This document shows, piece by piece, positions 1 through 9,063 of a stretch of 64,000 nt of DNA; the first letter of the stretch is position 1; every line of letters starts with the position of its first letter. Source of the stretch: SAR202 cluster bacterium. GTDB taxonomy: Bacteria; Chloroflexota; Dehalococcoidia; Lucifugimonadales; VGZY01. Where the stretch lies: assembly GCA_016872355.1 (NCBI GenBank), contig VGZY01000003.1, positions 31,229 to 95,228 on the forward strand, written 5' to 3'. The notes under the pieces are model-generated. The model saw only the letters and a list, made by a program, of their open reading frames with translations. It searched no databases and had not been told where the DNA came from. The translations under genes were made by a program, and so were the position numbers.

Positions 1-229
1 CCGGGATGCCGGCCCGCAGTGCCGCCAGGCGAGGCGCGTAGCCCGCCTCTGCGGCCTGCAGGACGTTGCCGAAAATCACCTCGTCCACCTGGGCCGGCCG
101 TATGCCGGCGCGCTCCAGCGCGGCCTTGATGGCCACAGCGCCCAGGTCGGTGGCAGACACGTCCTTGAACGCCCCGCCGAAGCTGCCGAGCGGCGTCCGA
201 GCGCCGCTGACGATGACTGCATCTCGCAT
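1..229 (-). CDS. Acetyl-CoA acetyltransferase (thiolase), N-terminal part
   Basis: The first 76 codons of a thiolase read leftwards off the window edge. The translation begins MRDAVIVSGARTPLGSFGG, the typical thiolase N-terminus (VI..GARTP.G.FGG), and continues with EVIFGNVLQA, the strand that precedes the active-site cysteine. The cysteine itself lies just outside the window. Thiolases condense or cleave acyl-CoA in beta-oxidation or ketone metabolism. Which direction applies cannot be told from this fragment. The neighbouring hydroxyacid dehydrogenase has the same orientation, but more than 150 bases containing an inverted repeat separate them, so one transcript is uncertain. Confidence 0.9.
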   Translation of the reverse strand, partial: MRDAVIVSGARTPLGSFGGAFKDVSATDLGAVAIKAALERAGIRPAQVDEVIFGNVLQAAEAGYAPRLAALRAGIP

Positions 230-257
230 CTGACATGACCTCTATCTTCGATCTATC

Positions 258-361
258 GTAGAGACGATCCACCGGGGCGTCTCATGCGTACAAGATCGCC
301 CTGAATGCGGTATCGCTCAATGTACTACCCTCCACCGAGACCCCCAGAGGGTCGTCTCTAC
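258..361. repeat. Inverted repeat between thiolase and dehydrogenase genes
   Basis: A 13-base arm GTAGAGACGATCC (258-270) is repeated in inverted form at 349-361 with one mismatch. Inside the left copy there is also a small hairpin, GAGACG at 261-266 against CGTCTC at 278-283. The element fills most of the intergenic space and resembles the GTAGAGACG-type palindromes dispersed in many GC-rich genomes. It could also help terminate transcription from the dehydrogenase gene, but no T-tract follows. Confidence 0.5.
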
Positions 362-383
362 GTGGCGTGTGTCCGCCATACGC

Positions 384-1277
384 CTATTTTGCCCGCCGGG
401 CCTCGACGCCGGCCATGTTTTCCATGACCTTGATAAGCGCCTGCGTGCCCTCGCGTCCCATGCCCATCTGCTGGGCTGTGCGGAAGAGCTGGGTTATGAC
501 GGCCGAGAGGAATATGGGCACATTGAGGTCTTCTGCGGACTCAAGGACGAGCCTCATGTCCTTCTGGGCCATGTCTATCATGAAGCCGGGCGCGAAATTC
601 CCGTTGTACATCCTGGGGGCAAGGTTCTCCAGCATCCAGGAGTTGGCTGCGCCTCCGCCGAGCGCGCTGAGAAGGGCGTCCGGGTCTGCGCCTGCCTTCG
701 CGGCGTATACCATGCCCTCGCACACGGCAGCAAGAGTGCCGTTGCCGACGATCTGGTTGGCGAGCTTTATGACCTGGCCCATGCCGTTGGGGCCGCAGTG
801 GGTTATTCGCTTGCCCATGGCCTCCAGGATGGGGCGGCAGCGTTCGATCACCGCCTTGTCGCCGCCGATCATGATCGAAAGGGTGCCGTTGGTTGCGCCG
901 ATTACGCCGCCGCTGACGGGGGCGTCCAGCATTTGGATCCCCTTCTCCTTCAGCCTCGCGGCGATCTCCTTGGTTACGGTAGGAGAGATCGTGCTCATAT
1001 CAATTACCACGGAGTCAGGCCTCGCGCCTTCTACGATACCCCCGGGGCCCAGTATGACCGCCTCCACGTCCTTCGAGTCGGCGACCATCGTGACGATCAC
1101 GTCTGCGCGGGAGGCTGCGTCCTTCGGCGAGGAGGCCCTTTTCGCCCCCGCGGCGACCGCCTCGTCGGCTCGGGACGGGGTGCGGTTCCACACGTAGACC
1201 TCGTGGCCGCCCTTTACAAGGTTCTTGCTCATTGGGTTGCCCATCAGGCCCAGGCCAATGAAACCTACTCTGGTCAT
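384..1277 (-). CDS. NAD(P)-dependent beta-hydroxyacid dehydrogenase (3-hydroxyisobutyrate dehydrogenase family)
   Basis: A 297-residue cytosolic dehydrogenase of the 3-hydroxyisobutyrate/tartronate semialdehyde reductase family. Visible family features are the N-terminal Rossmann motif GFIGLGLMGNPM (residues 5-16), the substrate-binding DAPVSGG block (118-124) and the catalytic lysine in GQVIKLANQ (K171). Length is normal. An ATG at 1277 is preceded by AGGAG about ten bases away. An upstream in-frame start would add 19 residues with no family resemblance, so I reject it. The exact substrate (3-hydroxyisobutyrate, 2-hydroxy-3-oxopropionate or glyoxylate/succinic semialdehyde) cannot be assigned from sequence. 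A valine-catabolism role beside a thiolase is plausible but unproven. Confidence 0.9.
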   Translation of the reverse strand: MTRVGFIGLGLMGNPMSKNLVKGGHEVYVWNRTPSRADEAVAAGAKRASSPKDAASRADVIVTMVADSKDVEAVILGPGGIVEGARPDSVVIDMSTISPTVTKEIAARLKEKGIQMLDAPVSGGVIGATNGTLSIMIGGDKAVIERCRPILEAMGKRITHCGPNGMGQVIKLANQIVGNGTLAAVCEGMVYAAKAGADPDALLSALGGGAANSWMLENLAPRMYNGNFAPGFMIDMAQKDMRLVLESAEDLNVPIFLSAVITQLFRTAQQMGMGREGTQALIKVMENMAGVEARRAK

Positions 1278-1531
1278 AGCTGGAAAAACTCCTCTGAATA
1301 GTTGCGCGATTATATCACAGCGTGCCCTTCCCAAAGGGTCGCGGGCGCGCCGTGGTCGGCCCGCGATACGCGGCGGCCGAGCGGCCCGATGAGGCCATCC
1401 CTCGGAATGTTCTTTTTTTCACAAAGTAGGTACAACTCCCTTGACACCCCGCTATGGGTGTGATAATTTTCACTAAGCTTCTGAGAACGTCCTCAGTTAG
1501 TTTCCCACGCCACCTCTCGGAAAGGTGATTA

Positions 1532-1861
1532 ATGGACCCATCTGCAGTTACCAATGCCGAGTGGAGCCAGCTGGGCTCGCTGCTTACGGGCCTCTGGATT
1601 ATGGTGGGGTTTGTGGTCTTCTTTGCCACAAACATGCTCATCGGCCATATCTTCATCCCATCGCTTGTCGCATCTCACCACATACCCGCCGGAATAGAGA
1701 AGACCCGCATAGTTTTCTATGTACTGGCGATTCTCGGAATGATCGCGGTGTTCATTACCCTTGTTGGCGTAATCAACGACGCGGCCGTAATTCATCGGAT
1801 CTACGACACGTACTGGATCAAGGGCAATCCTGCCCCTCTCAACGGCGGCGTTGAACATTAA
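1532..1861 (+). CDS. Small two-helix membrane protein heading the ACIII operon
   Basis: A 109-residue protein of no family I recognise. It has two clear hydrophobic helices, about residues 15-38 (LGSLLTGLWIMVGFVVFFAT region) and 60-82 (FYVLAILGMIAVFITLVGVI region), and a polar connecting loop. A GGAAAGG ribosome site precedes the ATG. Its stop is 19 bases before the actA start and the downstream genes follow at short spacing, so it is probably the first gene of the ACIII transcript. I know of no standard ACIII subunit of this size and position. It may be an accessory or assembly factor or a lineage-specific subunit. Function is unknown. Confidence 0.75.
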   Translation: MDPSAVTNAEWSQLGSLLTGLWIMVGFVVFFATNMLIGHIFIPSLVASHHIPAGIEKTRIVFYVLAILGMIAVFITLVGVINDAAVIHRIYDTYWIKGNPAPLNGGVEH

Positions 1862-1880
1862 AGAGCGGACGGTTTAGAAC

Positions 1881-2612
1881 GTGCTGCCAGGGGATTTTCA
1901 ACTACGCAAACCATCGCGCAAGCAGGCACTCCTGTTTGGGGTGCTGGGAATTGGCGCTCTATTCTGCTTTGCGGTAACAGCGGCGGTGGGCTTCTGGGTG
2001 GTCACCGCATGGTTCGGCATACCGCCGACGGTTGCCGGTTTCAGGGACGGGCCGGACCAGCCGATTGCTTTCCCGCACACAACCCACGCCGACACGCTCG
2101 GTATGGACTGCCTCTTCTGCCACAGGACTGCCGCCTACGCGCCGAACGCCTCCGTGCCCGCCGAGGGGCTCTGCATGACGTGTCACAAGACGGTCGGCGA
2201 CAATCTGCCGGAGATTGAAAAGCTGAGGGACTACCACACAAACAGCCTGCCCATCGATTGGGTCAGGGTACACCGGGTGCCGGACCACGTTAAGTTCGAG
2301 CATTCGCCGCACGTGCAGTTCTTCTCCGGGACGAGGACCGTAGTGGACGGCGCGCCAACGGCCCCCGGGCAAGTGCGGATAGAGCAGGCCCAGGCTATGG
2401 ACGCCAATGCCCAGGCGGGGCAGACTCTCGATTTTGAACAGTCCAGCACGTGCGCCATCTGCCACGGCGACGTGGCGAGCATGGTCAAGGTCAAGCAGGT
2501 CCGGTCGCTCAAGATGGCCGACTGCGTAGACTGCCACAGGGACAACAGCTTCGTGGACCCAATAACGAATCGTCTTTATGCACCTGCTGAGTGCGTAACC
2601 TGCCACTATTAG
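1881..2612 (+). CDS. actA: Alternative complex III subunit ActA, pentaheme cytochrome c
   Basis: A 243-residue membrane-anchored multiheme cytochrome. One transmembrane helix lies near residues 15-42. Five CxxCH heme sites follow at 77-81, 98-102, 191-195, 215-219 and 238-242, the number found in ActA. Extra histidines (FPHTTH near 64-69, FEHSPH near 139-144) are candidate distal ligands. In the ACIII family this subunit sits on the periplasmic/outer side and takes part in electron transfer from quinol toward cytochrome c or the oxidase. The start is GTG at 1881. No in-frame ATG precedes the anchor. It is followed after 15 bases by the molybdopterin-oxidoreductase-like subunit. Confidence 0.93.
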   Translation: MLPGDFQLRKPSRKQALLFGVLGIGALFCFAVTAAVGFWVVTAWFGIPPTVAGFRDGPDQPIAFPHTTHADTLGMDCLFCHRTAAYAPNASVPAEGLCMTCHKTVGDNLPEIEKLRDYHTNSLPIDWVRVHRVPDHVKFEHSPHVQFFSGTRTVVDGAPTAPGQVRIEQAQAMDANAQAGQTLDFEQSSTCAICHGDVASMVKVKQVRSLKMADCVDCHRDNSFVDPITNRLYAPAECVTCHY

Positions 2613-2627
2613 GGACTGAATAAACTC

Positions 2628-4880
2628 ATGGCCGTAACGAGAAGACAGTTTCTTAAATTAATGGGAGGCTCAGCAGCCACAGCCGTGGTCTTTCAGGCCT
2701 GCGGCGTGCCTGAGAAGGAGCTCCTCGTCCAGTCCTCCGTGGAAATGCCCGAGGACCTGGTGGAGGGTTTCTACAACTGGTATGCAACCCTCTGCACGCA
2801 GTGCCCGGCCCACGAGGGGATCGTTGTTAGAGTCCTTGAGGGACGCGCCAAGAAGGTTGAAGGCAACGTCGACTACCCTCTAAATCGCGGTAAGCATGGC
2901 GCCCGGTGCGAGGCCAGCCTGCAGGCCCTCTACCACCCGGACAGGATCAGCGCCCCGCTCGTTCGCTCGGGCGACCGCGGCTCCGGACGCTGGAACGAGA
3001 TAAGCTGGTCGGACGCTACTGCCAGGATCGCAGATAGCTTCAACAAGCTGGCGGACAAGTCGCAGGCCGTGCTTGTGACCAACCCGGTCAACGGGCCAAT
3101 GGGCCTTGTGGTGCAGCGCTTCGCCCAGTCCACCGGCGCGCGTCACATGGGTTTCGAAACGATTGAGCAGACGAACCTTCGCCGGGCTATCAAGCAGGTC
3201 TTCGACCAGGACCGGATGCCCGATTTCGACCTCGAGCGGTCCCAGTACATTCTTTCCTTCGGCGCGGATTTCCTGAGCACCTGGGTATCGCCGACGCGAT
3301 ACAACATCGGCTACGGCAAGTTCCGCCAGGGCGACAGGACTCGCGGGAAGTTCGTCCAGATCGAGCCGCGACTCTCCTCGACGGCGGCAAGCGCTGACCA
3401 GTGGGTGCACGTAAACCCGGGCCGTGAAGGCATGGTGGCGCTCAGCATCGCGCAGGTGCTGGTGGCGGACGGGCTGGCGGATGCCGGCGCGGCGGCCACG
3501 GTCACAGGCTCTCTGAACCTGGCCCAGTTTGCGCCGGACGCGGTTTCGGCGACCACAGGCGTGCCTGCCGAGACTATCAAGAAGATCGCCCACGACATGG
3601 CGGCACACAAGCCCGCGCTGGTTATCGGCGGCGGACCCGCCGGCGCATCCTCCAACGGGTTTGCGAACCTGGTCGCGATCTTTTCTCTGAACTACCTGCT
3701 CGGCAGCGTAGGTCAGCCCGGGGGCGTGATTTTCAATCCGCCCCCTGCGTTGCCCGGCGTGCCGGTTGCCGCCACGGTCGGATCTTTTGCCGATTTCCAG
3801 GCGCTGACAGGTCAGATGAACGCCGGTCAGGTGCAGCTCTTGATGGTGCGCGGCGCCAACCCTGTTTACGGCCTGCCTGACGGCGCCGGCTTCAAGAGGG
3901 CGTCTTTCAACGTGCCTCTTATTGTGTCCTTCTCCAGCTACATCGACGATACGGCGGCGATGGCGGACATCATCCTGCCGGAGAATGAGGGCCTTGAGGA
4001 CTGGGGCGCCGATATCCCGAACCCCGGCCCAGGCTACCAGGTCGTCGGCTTCCAGCAGCCTGTTGTACGCCCGTTCTTCCAGGACCGCAGCGTACACCTG
4101 GGCACCAAGAACTTCGGTGACGCCCTCCGGGCGCTTGCGCAGGTAATTGGCGCGGACCTGGGGCTGCCCGGCACAACATATCGAGACGTGCTTCAGGACG
4201 CCGCACAGAACCTGTTCAACTCGGGCCGCGGCTCGGTGAGAGCGCCGACGTTCGAGGCGTTCTGGAATGGCGTGCTGCAGCGCGGCGGTTGGTGGGACAC
4301 GGAGTCCCGCTTTACTGGCGCGGCCCCGGCGCCGAAAGCCATTGCGGCGTCTGTGGACGCGCCGAGCTTCGGCAACGCGGACGCCTCGTACAACTTCTAT
4401 CTGGTGCCTTTCGAGTCCAACGCGCTGGGCGATGGCTCCGGCGCGCGCCTACCATGGCTGCAGGCCCTGCCGGACCCCGTTTCGACGGCTGTCTGGCACA
4501 CGTGGGTTGAGATCAACATCAGGAAAGCTGAGGAGCTCGACATCCGCGAGGGGGATATCATTCGCATCACGTCGCCCCAGGGCTCCATCGAGGCGCTGGC
4601 ATGGCCGAGCCCTGCAGCGGCGCCGGACGCCCTTGGCGTGCCGATAGGACAGGGCCATACGGCTGGCGGGCGCTACTCGGAGAACCGGGGCTCGAACGTG
4701 CTGTCCATCCTGAGCCCGGTGGCCGATAAGGACACCGGCGCGCTTGCGTGGGCCGCTACGAAGGTCCGCATTGAGAAGACGGGGAACTGGAAGCGCCTCT
4801 CCAAGTTCGAGAATACGAAGCCAGACCTTTCGATCGATCCGAACCAGGCGATCATCAAGGTCACCAGTCACGACACATAG
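2628..4880 (+). CDS. actB1: Alternative complex III subunit ActB1, molybdopterin oxidoreductase-like
   Basis: A 750-residue protein with a twin-arginine signal (TRRQFLKLMGG, residues 4-14) and the CISM catalytic-subunit fold. As known for ActB, the active-site fold is kept but the cofactors are probably absent. The N-terminal cluster motif reads CTQCPAHEG where a working site would have a third cysteine at the E position, and only the later cysteine in HGARC is kept. In well-studied ACIII enzymes this domain is fused to the iron-sulfur domain. Here the two are separate genes 81 bases apart, the second with its own ribosome site, so this is a true split rather than a frameshift. Confidence 0.92.
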   Translation: MAVTRRQFLKLMGGSAATAVVFQACGVPEKELLVQSSVEMPEDLVEGFYNWYATLCTQCPAHEGIVVRVLEGRAKKVEGNVDYPLNRGKHGARCEASLQALYHPDRISAPLVRSGDRGSGRWNEISWSDATARIADSFNKLADKSQAVLVTNPVNGPMGLVVQRFAQSTGARHMGFETIEQTNLRRAIKQVFDQDRMPDFDLERSQYILSFGADFLSTWVSPTRYNIGYGKFRQGDRTRGKFVQIEPRLSSTAASADQWVHVNPGREGMVALSIAQVLVADGLADAGAAATVTGSLNLAQFAPDAVSATTGVPAETIKKIAHDMAAHKPALVIGGGPAGASSNGFANLVAIFSLNYLLGSVGQPGGVIFNPPPALPGVPVAATVGSFADFQALTGQMNAGQVQLLMVRGANPVYGLPDGAGFKRASFNVPLIVSFSSYIDDTAAMADIILPENEGLEDWGADIPNPGPGYQVVGFQQPVVRPFFQDRSVHLGTKNFGDALRALAQVIGADLGLPGTTYRDVLQDAAQNLFNSGRGSVRAPTFEAFWNGVLQRGGWWDTESRFTGAAPAPKAIAASVDAPSFGNADASYNFYLVPFESNALGDGSGARLPWLQALPDPVSTAVWHTWVEINIRKAEELDIREGDIIRITSPQGSIEALAWPSPAAAPDALGVPIGQGHTAGGRYSENRGSNVLSILSPVADKDTGALAWAATKVRIEKTGNWKRLSKFENTKPDLSIDPNQAIIKVTSHDT

Positions 4881-4961
4881 GCCGGAGCTGGCCCCAAAAC
4901 CCTGGAGCTGAATGCGGAATAGCGTCGGGACATATGTCGGGCGCCCGCAGGAGAGAAGCAG

Positions 4962-5705
4962 ATGGCGGATAAAGACCGAAAGTGGGGAATGGTCATCGAC
5001 GTGGACAAGTGCACGGGCTGCCAGGCCTGTGTAGTGGCTTGCCAGTCCGAGAACAACATTCCCATTAACACTGAGCCCCTTTTCAACCAGCGCCGCGCGA
5101 TCGAGTGGATCCGCGTTGAGCGGTACTGGGAGGGCGAGTTTCCAAACGTGAAGGCGCGGTTCATCCCCGTACTGTGCATGCATTGCTCGGACGCCCCTTG
5201 CGAGCCTGTATGCCCGGTCTTTGCCACGTACCATAGCGAGCAGGGAATCAACGTACAGGTCTATAACCGCTGCATAGGCACGCGATTCTGCGCGAGCAAC
5301 TGTCCTTACCATGTAAGGTTCTTCAACTTCTGGGAGCCGAGCTGGCCGGAGAGCCTCAAGAACCAGCTCAACCCGAACGTTACAGTCCGCAGCCGCGGCA
5401 TCATGGAAAAGTGCACCTTTTGCGTGCAGCGCATCCAGCGCGTCACGCGAGATGCCAAGCGCGAAGGGACGACGGTAGAAGACGGCGAGCGCGCGCTGCA
5501 GCCGGCCTGCGTGAATGCATGCCCGACGGATGCCCTGGTGTTCGGCGACTGGAATGACCACGAAGGCAAGATGGCGAAGCTTGCAGAAAAAGAGCTCCAC
5601 GAGGGCGGACGGGGATACAAGATGCTGGAGCACCTTGGCACCGTGGCCAATGTTGTCTACCTGAAGAAAATCGACGAGACCGCCGAGGAAGTAACCCATG
5701 CATAG
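4962..5705 (+). CDS. actB2: Alternative complex III subunit ActB2, ferredoxin-like iron-sulfur protein
   Basis: A 247-residue 4Fe-4S ferredoxin-type subunit. It has fifteen cluster cysteines: 17/20/23/27, 72/75/80/84, 104/110/114 and 151/154/183/187. The third group has only three cysteines (CIGTRFCASNC). That pattern fits three [4Fe-4S] clusters and one [3Fe-4S] cluster, as reported for the ActB C-terminal domain. It would carry electrons between the quinol-oxidising membrane subunits and the cytochromes. AGGAG lies upstream of ATG 4962. The stop overlaps the next start by eight bases, so translation is probably coupled to the NrfD-type subunit. Confidence 0.93.
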   Translation: MADKDRKWGMVIDVDKCTGCQACVVACQSENNIPINTEPLFNQRRAIEWIRVERYWEGEFPNVKARFIPVLCMHCSDAPCEPVCPVFATYHSEQGINVQVYNRCIGTRFCASNCPYHVRFFNFWEPSWPESLKNQLNPNVTVRSRGIMEKCTFCVQRIQRVTRDAKREGTTVEDGERALQPACVNACPTDALVFGDWNDHEGKMAKLAEKELHEGGRGYKMLEHLGTVANVVYLKKIDETAEEVTHA

Positions 5706-7119
5706 CCCAGTGCATAATGGGGCGGATAACGGGGCCCACCATGGCCAGCACGTGGTCAAGACTCAGGCCGGAGTAACGAAAGACCTGGTCGAAAAGCACG
5801 AGCACGGCCGAGGCTCTTTCAAGATGGCCATTCTGGTCGGGGGATATCTTCTTCTCCTCGGCATAGTCGGTGTCGTTCTGAAGATCGTCGACGGCTTCAG
5901 TGACCCGTCAAAATGGGGTTATCACGTCGGCCTGGTTGTCTTCCTGATGAGCACCGCCGGAGCGGCCCCCATGGTGGCCATTGCGCCCCGCATGGCCAAG
6001 GCGCACTGGCGCCGCCCGATATCCCGTATCGGCGAGATTTACGGCGCGGTTGGTGTGCTGACCCTTATCCTGTTCATACCCGTCCTGTGGGTCCTACCGG
6101 GCCTGGACGATAACCGGCGGTCGCTGTGGTTCTTCAACGACATCCAGATGCCGGCGACGATGCCTCACATCATGGCCACGCTGTCGCTTGTCAGCCTCGT
6201 AGCCCTGGGCCTTGCCCTGCTGTGGCTCTCGGCCCTGCCGGACCTGGCTATTCTCCGCGACCGCTCGACCGGCAGCCGCCAGAAGATGTTCGCTCGCCTG
6301 GCCAACGGCTGGTCGGGCACCAGCCAGCAGTGGTTCTTCCAGAAGCACCGCATGGGCGTGGTCGGCGCGTTCTACTTCATGACACTTGTAATTACCTTCT
6401 TCTTCATCAGCGTCGACTTTTCGATGACGCTCGTGCCGGGATGGATCGATGCCCTGTACCCGCTCACGCAGGCACAGAATGCCCTGCAGGCTGCGGCCGC
6501 CACGGTGCTGGTGACGATGTACGTCCTGCACAGGTGGGGCGGCTACCGGGAGTACATTACCCTGACCCAGTTCTGGGGCCTGGGCAAGCTCCTGTTTGCG
6601 CTCTCGCTTTTGTGGATATGGTTCTGGTTCTCCAGCTTCATCATCTTCTGGTATGGCGCAAAGCCGGCCGAGCAGGCGGTGCTGGAGCTGCTCACCGTCG
6701 GGCCGTACCTGCCGATCATGTACATTGAGTTTGCGCTCGTATTCCTGATTCCTCTCTGGGTGCTTGTCTGGAACCCGGTGCGCAAGAGCGTGCTGGGTCC
6801 GACGCTGATCGCTATCGGCGTGCTGGCAGGCACGGCGCTGGACAGGATCAGGGTATACGTCGCGTCGTACTCAGTACCTGGCATCGGCGACCCGGCCGTG
6901 GTGAAGCATGAGCTTCACGCTATCCCGGACGCGATACTGCCGGCGCTATCGGACATCCTTATCTGGGTGGGCGGCATCGGCGGCGCCGCCTTCATCTTCC
7001 TGCTTGTCTCCAGGGTCATCCCGGTCATCAATATCTGGGAGCAAAAGGAGCTGGTGCTGTACCAGATCCACAAGAAGTTCCACAGGACCGAGGTCCAGGT
7101 GCTGGGCAAGCCCGATTAG
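5698..7119 (+). CDS. actF: NrfD/PsrC-family membrane subunit, ActF-like
   Basis: A 473-residue polytopic membrane protein with about ten hydrophobic segments after a His-rich hydrophilic N-terminus (residues 1-40). It belongs to the NrfD/PsrC fold that anchors quinol sites in complex iron-sulfur molybdoenzymes. ACIII carries two such subunits, ActC and ActF. The next gene matches ActC better, and this one contains a VDFSMTLVPGW segment reminiscent of ActF, so I call it ActF-like. Its position directly after the iron-sulfur gene, rather than after actE, differs from the usual actABCDEF order. It overlaps actB2 by eight bases. Confidence 0.75.
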   Translation: MHSPVHNGADNGAHHGQHVVKTQAGVTKDLVEKHEHGRGSFKMAILVGGYLLLLGIVGVVLKIVDGFSDPSKWGYHVGLVVFLMSTAGAAPMVAIAPRMAKAHWRRPISRIGEIYGAVGVLTLILFIPVLWVLPGLDDNRRSLWFFNDIQMPATMPHIMATLSLVSLVALGLALLWLSALPDLAILRDRSTGSRQKMFARLANGWSGTSQQWFFQKHRMGVVGAFYFMTLVITFFFISVDFSMTLVPGWIDALYPLTQAQNALQAAAATVLVTMYVLHRWGGYREYITLTQFWGLGKLLFALSLLWIWFWFSSFIIFWYGAKPAEQAVLELLTVGPYLPIMYIEFALVFLIPLWVLVWNPVRKSVLGPTLIAIGVLAGTALDRIRVYVASYSVPGIGDPAVVKHELHAIPDAILPALSDILIWVGGIGGAAFIFLLVSRVIPVINIWEQKELVLYQIHKKFHRTEVQVLGKPD

Positions 7120-7152
7120 AGTTCTGGCCGCATACCTGTGTAGGAAGTCTAC

Positions 7153-8529
7153 ATGCAAGAGCACGTTCAGTTAACACAGAAACAGATAAATGAGGACCTG
7201 CTGAGCTCGGTCCTCAAGACGCCCAAGTGGTGGCCGCCGGCGACGCTTTTCTTCCTCACGCTCTTCCTCATCGGCGCGTGCGCGTTCGGCTATATGTTGA
7301 ACAAGGGCGTTGGCGTAGCTGGCCTGAACCGTCCCGTCATGTGGGGCGTCTACATGGTCAACTTCGTCTTCTTCATCGGTATCAGCCACGCCGGTATCAT
7401 GGTGTCCGCCATTCTTCGCCTGACTCAGGCAGAGTGGCGCCGCCCGCTGACCCGCGCGGCAGAGGTGCTCACGGTCTTCTCCTTGATGTCCGCCCTCATG
7501 GCGGCGCCGCTGGTGCACGTTGGCCGGCCGTGGCGCGCGGACCTCTGGGTGTTCCCGTATGACTTTGCCCGCGGCGTCTGGATCAACGCCAGGTCGCCGT
7601 TCATCTGGGACCCCAGCGCGGTTATGACATACCTGACCGCCAGCTCGCTGTTCGTCTTCATCGCGCTCATTCCTGACCTGGCGGTCATTCGCGACAAGAC
7701 GAAGGGCGCCGTCCACTGGATCTATTCGTTCCTTTCGCTGGGCTGGCGCGGCACGCCCCGCCAGTGGAATCTCCAGACCGTGGCGGGCATCCTGCTCTCA
7801 GCCCTGGTGCTGCCGGTATTCGTATCCGTTCACTCGATCGTGTCGTGGGACTTCGCGGTCCAGATCGGCCCCGAGGCGTGGCACAGCACGATCTTCGCGC
7901 CGTATTTCATCATCGGCGCAATCCACTCCGGCGTGTCTGCCGTTGCCACATTCATGGTGGTGATGGTCTGGGTCTGGAAGTGGGACAAGTACCTGAAGCC
8001 GGACCACCTTGACGCCATCGGCAGGCTGCTGATTGTCGTTGCGGTGACGTGGTTCTTCTTCTTCTTCGTTGAGTGGGTCATGGGTCTGTACCCCAATGAG
8101 CGACCCGAGCTCGCGATGAGGCATTTGCAGGTGTTCGAGTCGCCGTGGAGCTGGCTATTCATCACGTTCCTGCTTACGGCGTTTTTCATACCGGTGCCTC
8201 TCTGGCTCTTTAAGAGAGTCCGCCGCAGCCTGATGGGTATGTTCATCACGACCATCCTGGTGAATATCGGCATGTGGCTCGAGCGCTTGCTCATCATCGT
8301 GCCTGGCCTGATGCGCAGGCAGGAGATGACCTTTAACTGGGGCTCTTACCATCCCAGCCCGATCGAGCTGCTGATGGTTATGGCCACGTTTGCGTGGGTC
8401 GCCCTCGGCCTGCTCGTGTTCACGAAGATTTTCCCGCTCATTCCTCTCTTCGACATGAAGGAAGGAATGGTCGGTAGGGACGAGATCAAGATCGGCAGGC
8501 GAGTAGTGCCTGCGTCAATTCGAGAGTAA
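7153..8529 (+). CDS. actC: Alternative complex III subunit ActC, NrfD-family quinol-binding protein
   Basis: A 458-residue polytopic membrane protein of the NrfD family. The segment MWGVYMVNFVFFIGISHAG (near residues 64-82) is the ActC hallmark region close to the proposed quinol site. Around ten transmembrane segments follow, with EWVMGLYPNE in a loop near residue 300. It should form the membrane core that binds quinol and may contribute to proton translocation. GGAAG is five bases before ATG 7153. The gene ends 11 bases before actD, consistent with one transcript. Confidence 0.93.
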   Translation: MQEHVQLTQKQINEDLLSSVLKTPKWWPPATLFFLTLFLIGACAFGYMLNKGVGVAGLNRPVMWGVYMVNFVFFIGISHAGIMVSAILRLTQAEWRRPLTRAAEVLTVFSLMSALMAAPLVHVGRPWRADLWVFPYDFARGVWINARSPFIWDPSAVMTYLTASSLFVFIALIPDLAVIRDKTKGAVHWIYSFLSLGWRGTPRQWNLQTVAGILLSALVLPVFVSVHSIVSWDFAVQIGPEAWHSTIFAPYFIIGAIHSGVSAVATFMVVMVWVWKWDKYLKPDHLDAIGRLLIVVAVTWFFFFFVEWVMGLYPNERPELAMRHLQVFESPWSWLFITFLLTAFFIPVPLWLFKRVRRSLMGMFITTILVNIGMWLERLLIIVPGLMRRQEMTFNWGSYHPSPIELLMVMATFAWVALGLLVFTKIFPLIPLFDMKEGMVGRDEIKIGRRVVPASIRE

Positions 8530-8540
8530 GGAGTGCAGGC

Positions 8541-9059
8541 GTGGCACTACGAAGCGTAATCGGTCTCTTCACAAACGAAGATTCCGCCGCCGACGCGATG
8601 GACGCGGTCCACGCGGCCGGCTTTAAGGAAAACGAGTACGAGATCCTGACGGGCACTCCGTACCCGGAAGGGACGTTCGGCGAGCACGAACCGAAGCACA
8701 AGCTGTACAGGTTCCCCCTGATCGGCGCGTCCTGCGGTTTTATCGTGGGCCTGCTGCTCACGGCAGGGACTCAGCTGGCCTTTCCCCTGGTGGTGGGCGG
8801 CAAGCCGCTTCTCTCCATCCCGGCGATGGCGATCATCATGTACGAAGGCACGATGCTCGGAGCGATCCTTTTCACGGTCGTCGGCATCGTCTTCGAGTCC
8901 AGATTGCCCAGGCTTTTCATGGGCGCCTATGACACGCGCATCACCGAGGGCTACATCGGCATAACCGTAACCGCGGATGAGAAGAGGATATCGAACGCCG
9001 AGTCCGTACTGAAGCGCGCAGGCGCGCTCGAGGTAAAGCGCGGTTGGGAGAGTGCATAG
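8541..9059 (+). CDS. actD: Alternative complex III subunit ActD (DUF3341)
   Basis: A 172-residue ActD/DUF3341 protein. The N-terminal soluble part begins RSVIGLFTNEDSAADAMDA, then two transmembrane helices (about residues 55-77 and 92-115), then a C-terminal soluble tail. The family is an ACIII structural subunit without cofactors. Translation starts at GTG 8541, with AAGGAG seven bases upstream. The stop codon lies within a few bases of the start of the monoheme cytochrome gene, indicating translational coupling. Confidence 0.92.
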   Translation: MALRSVIGLFTNEDSAADAMDAVHAAGFKENEYEILTGTPYPEGTFGEHEPKHKLYRFPLIGASCGFIVGLLLTAGTQLAFPLVVGGKPLLSIPAMAIIMYEGTMLGAILFTVVGIVFESRLPRLFMGAYDTRITEGYIGITVTADEKRISNAESVLKRAGALEVKRGWESA

Positions 9060-9063
9060 AGTA

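Noticed and set aside
369..1301. Plus-strand frame of 310 codons opposite the hydroxyacid dehydrogenase
   Set aside because: Antisense shadow; the minus-strand dehydrogenase has all family motifs and a ribosome site.
2880..4097. Minus-strand 405-codon frame opposite actB1
   Set aside because: No recognisable domain, Arg/His/Leu-rich antisense composition, and actB1 is well supported.
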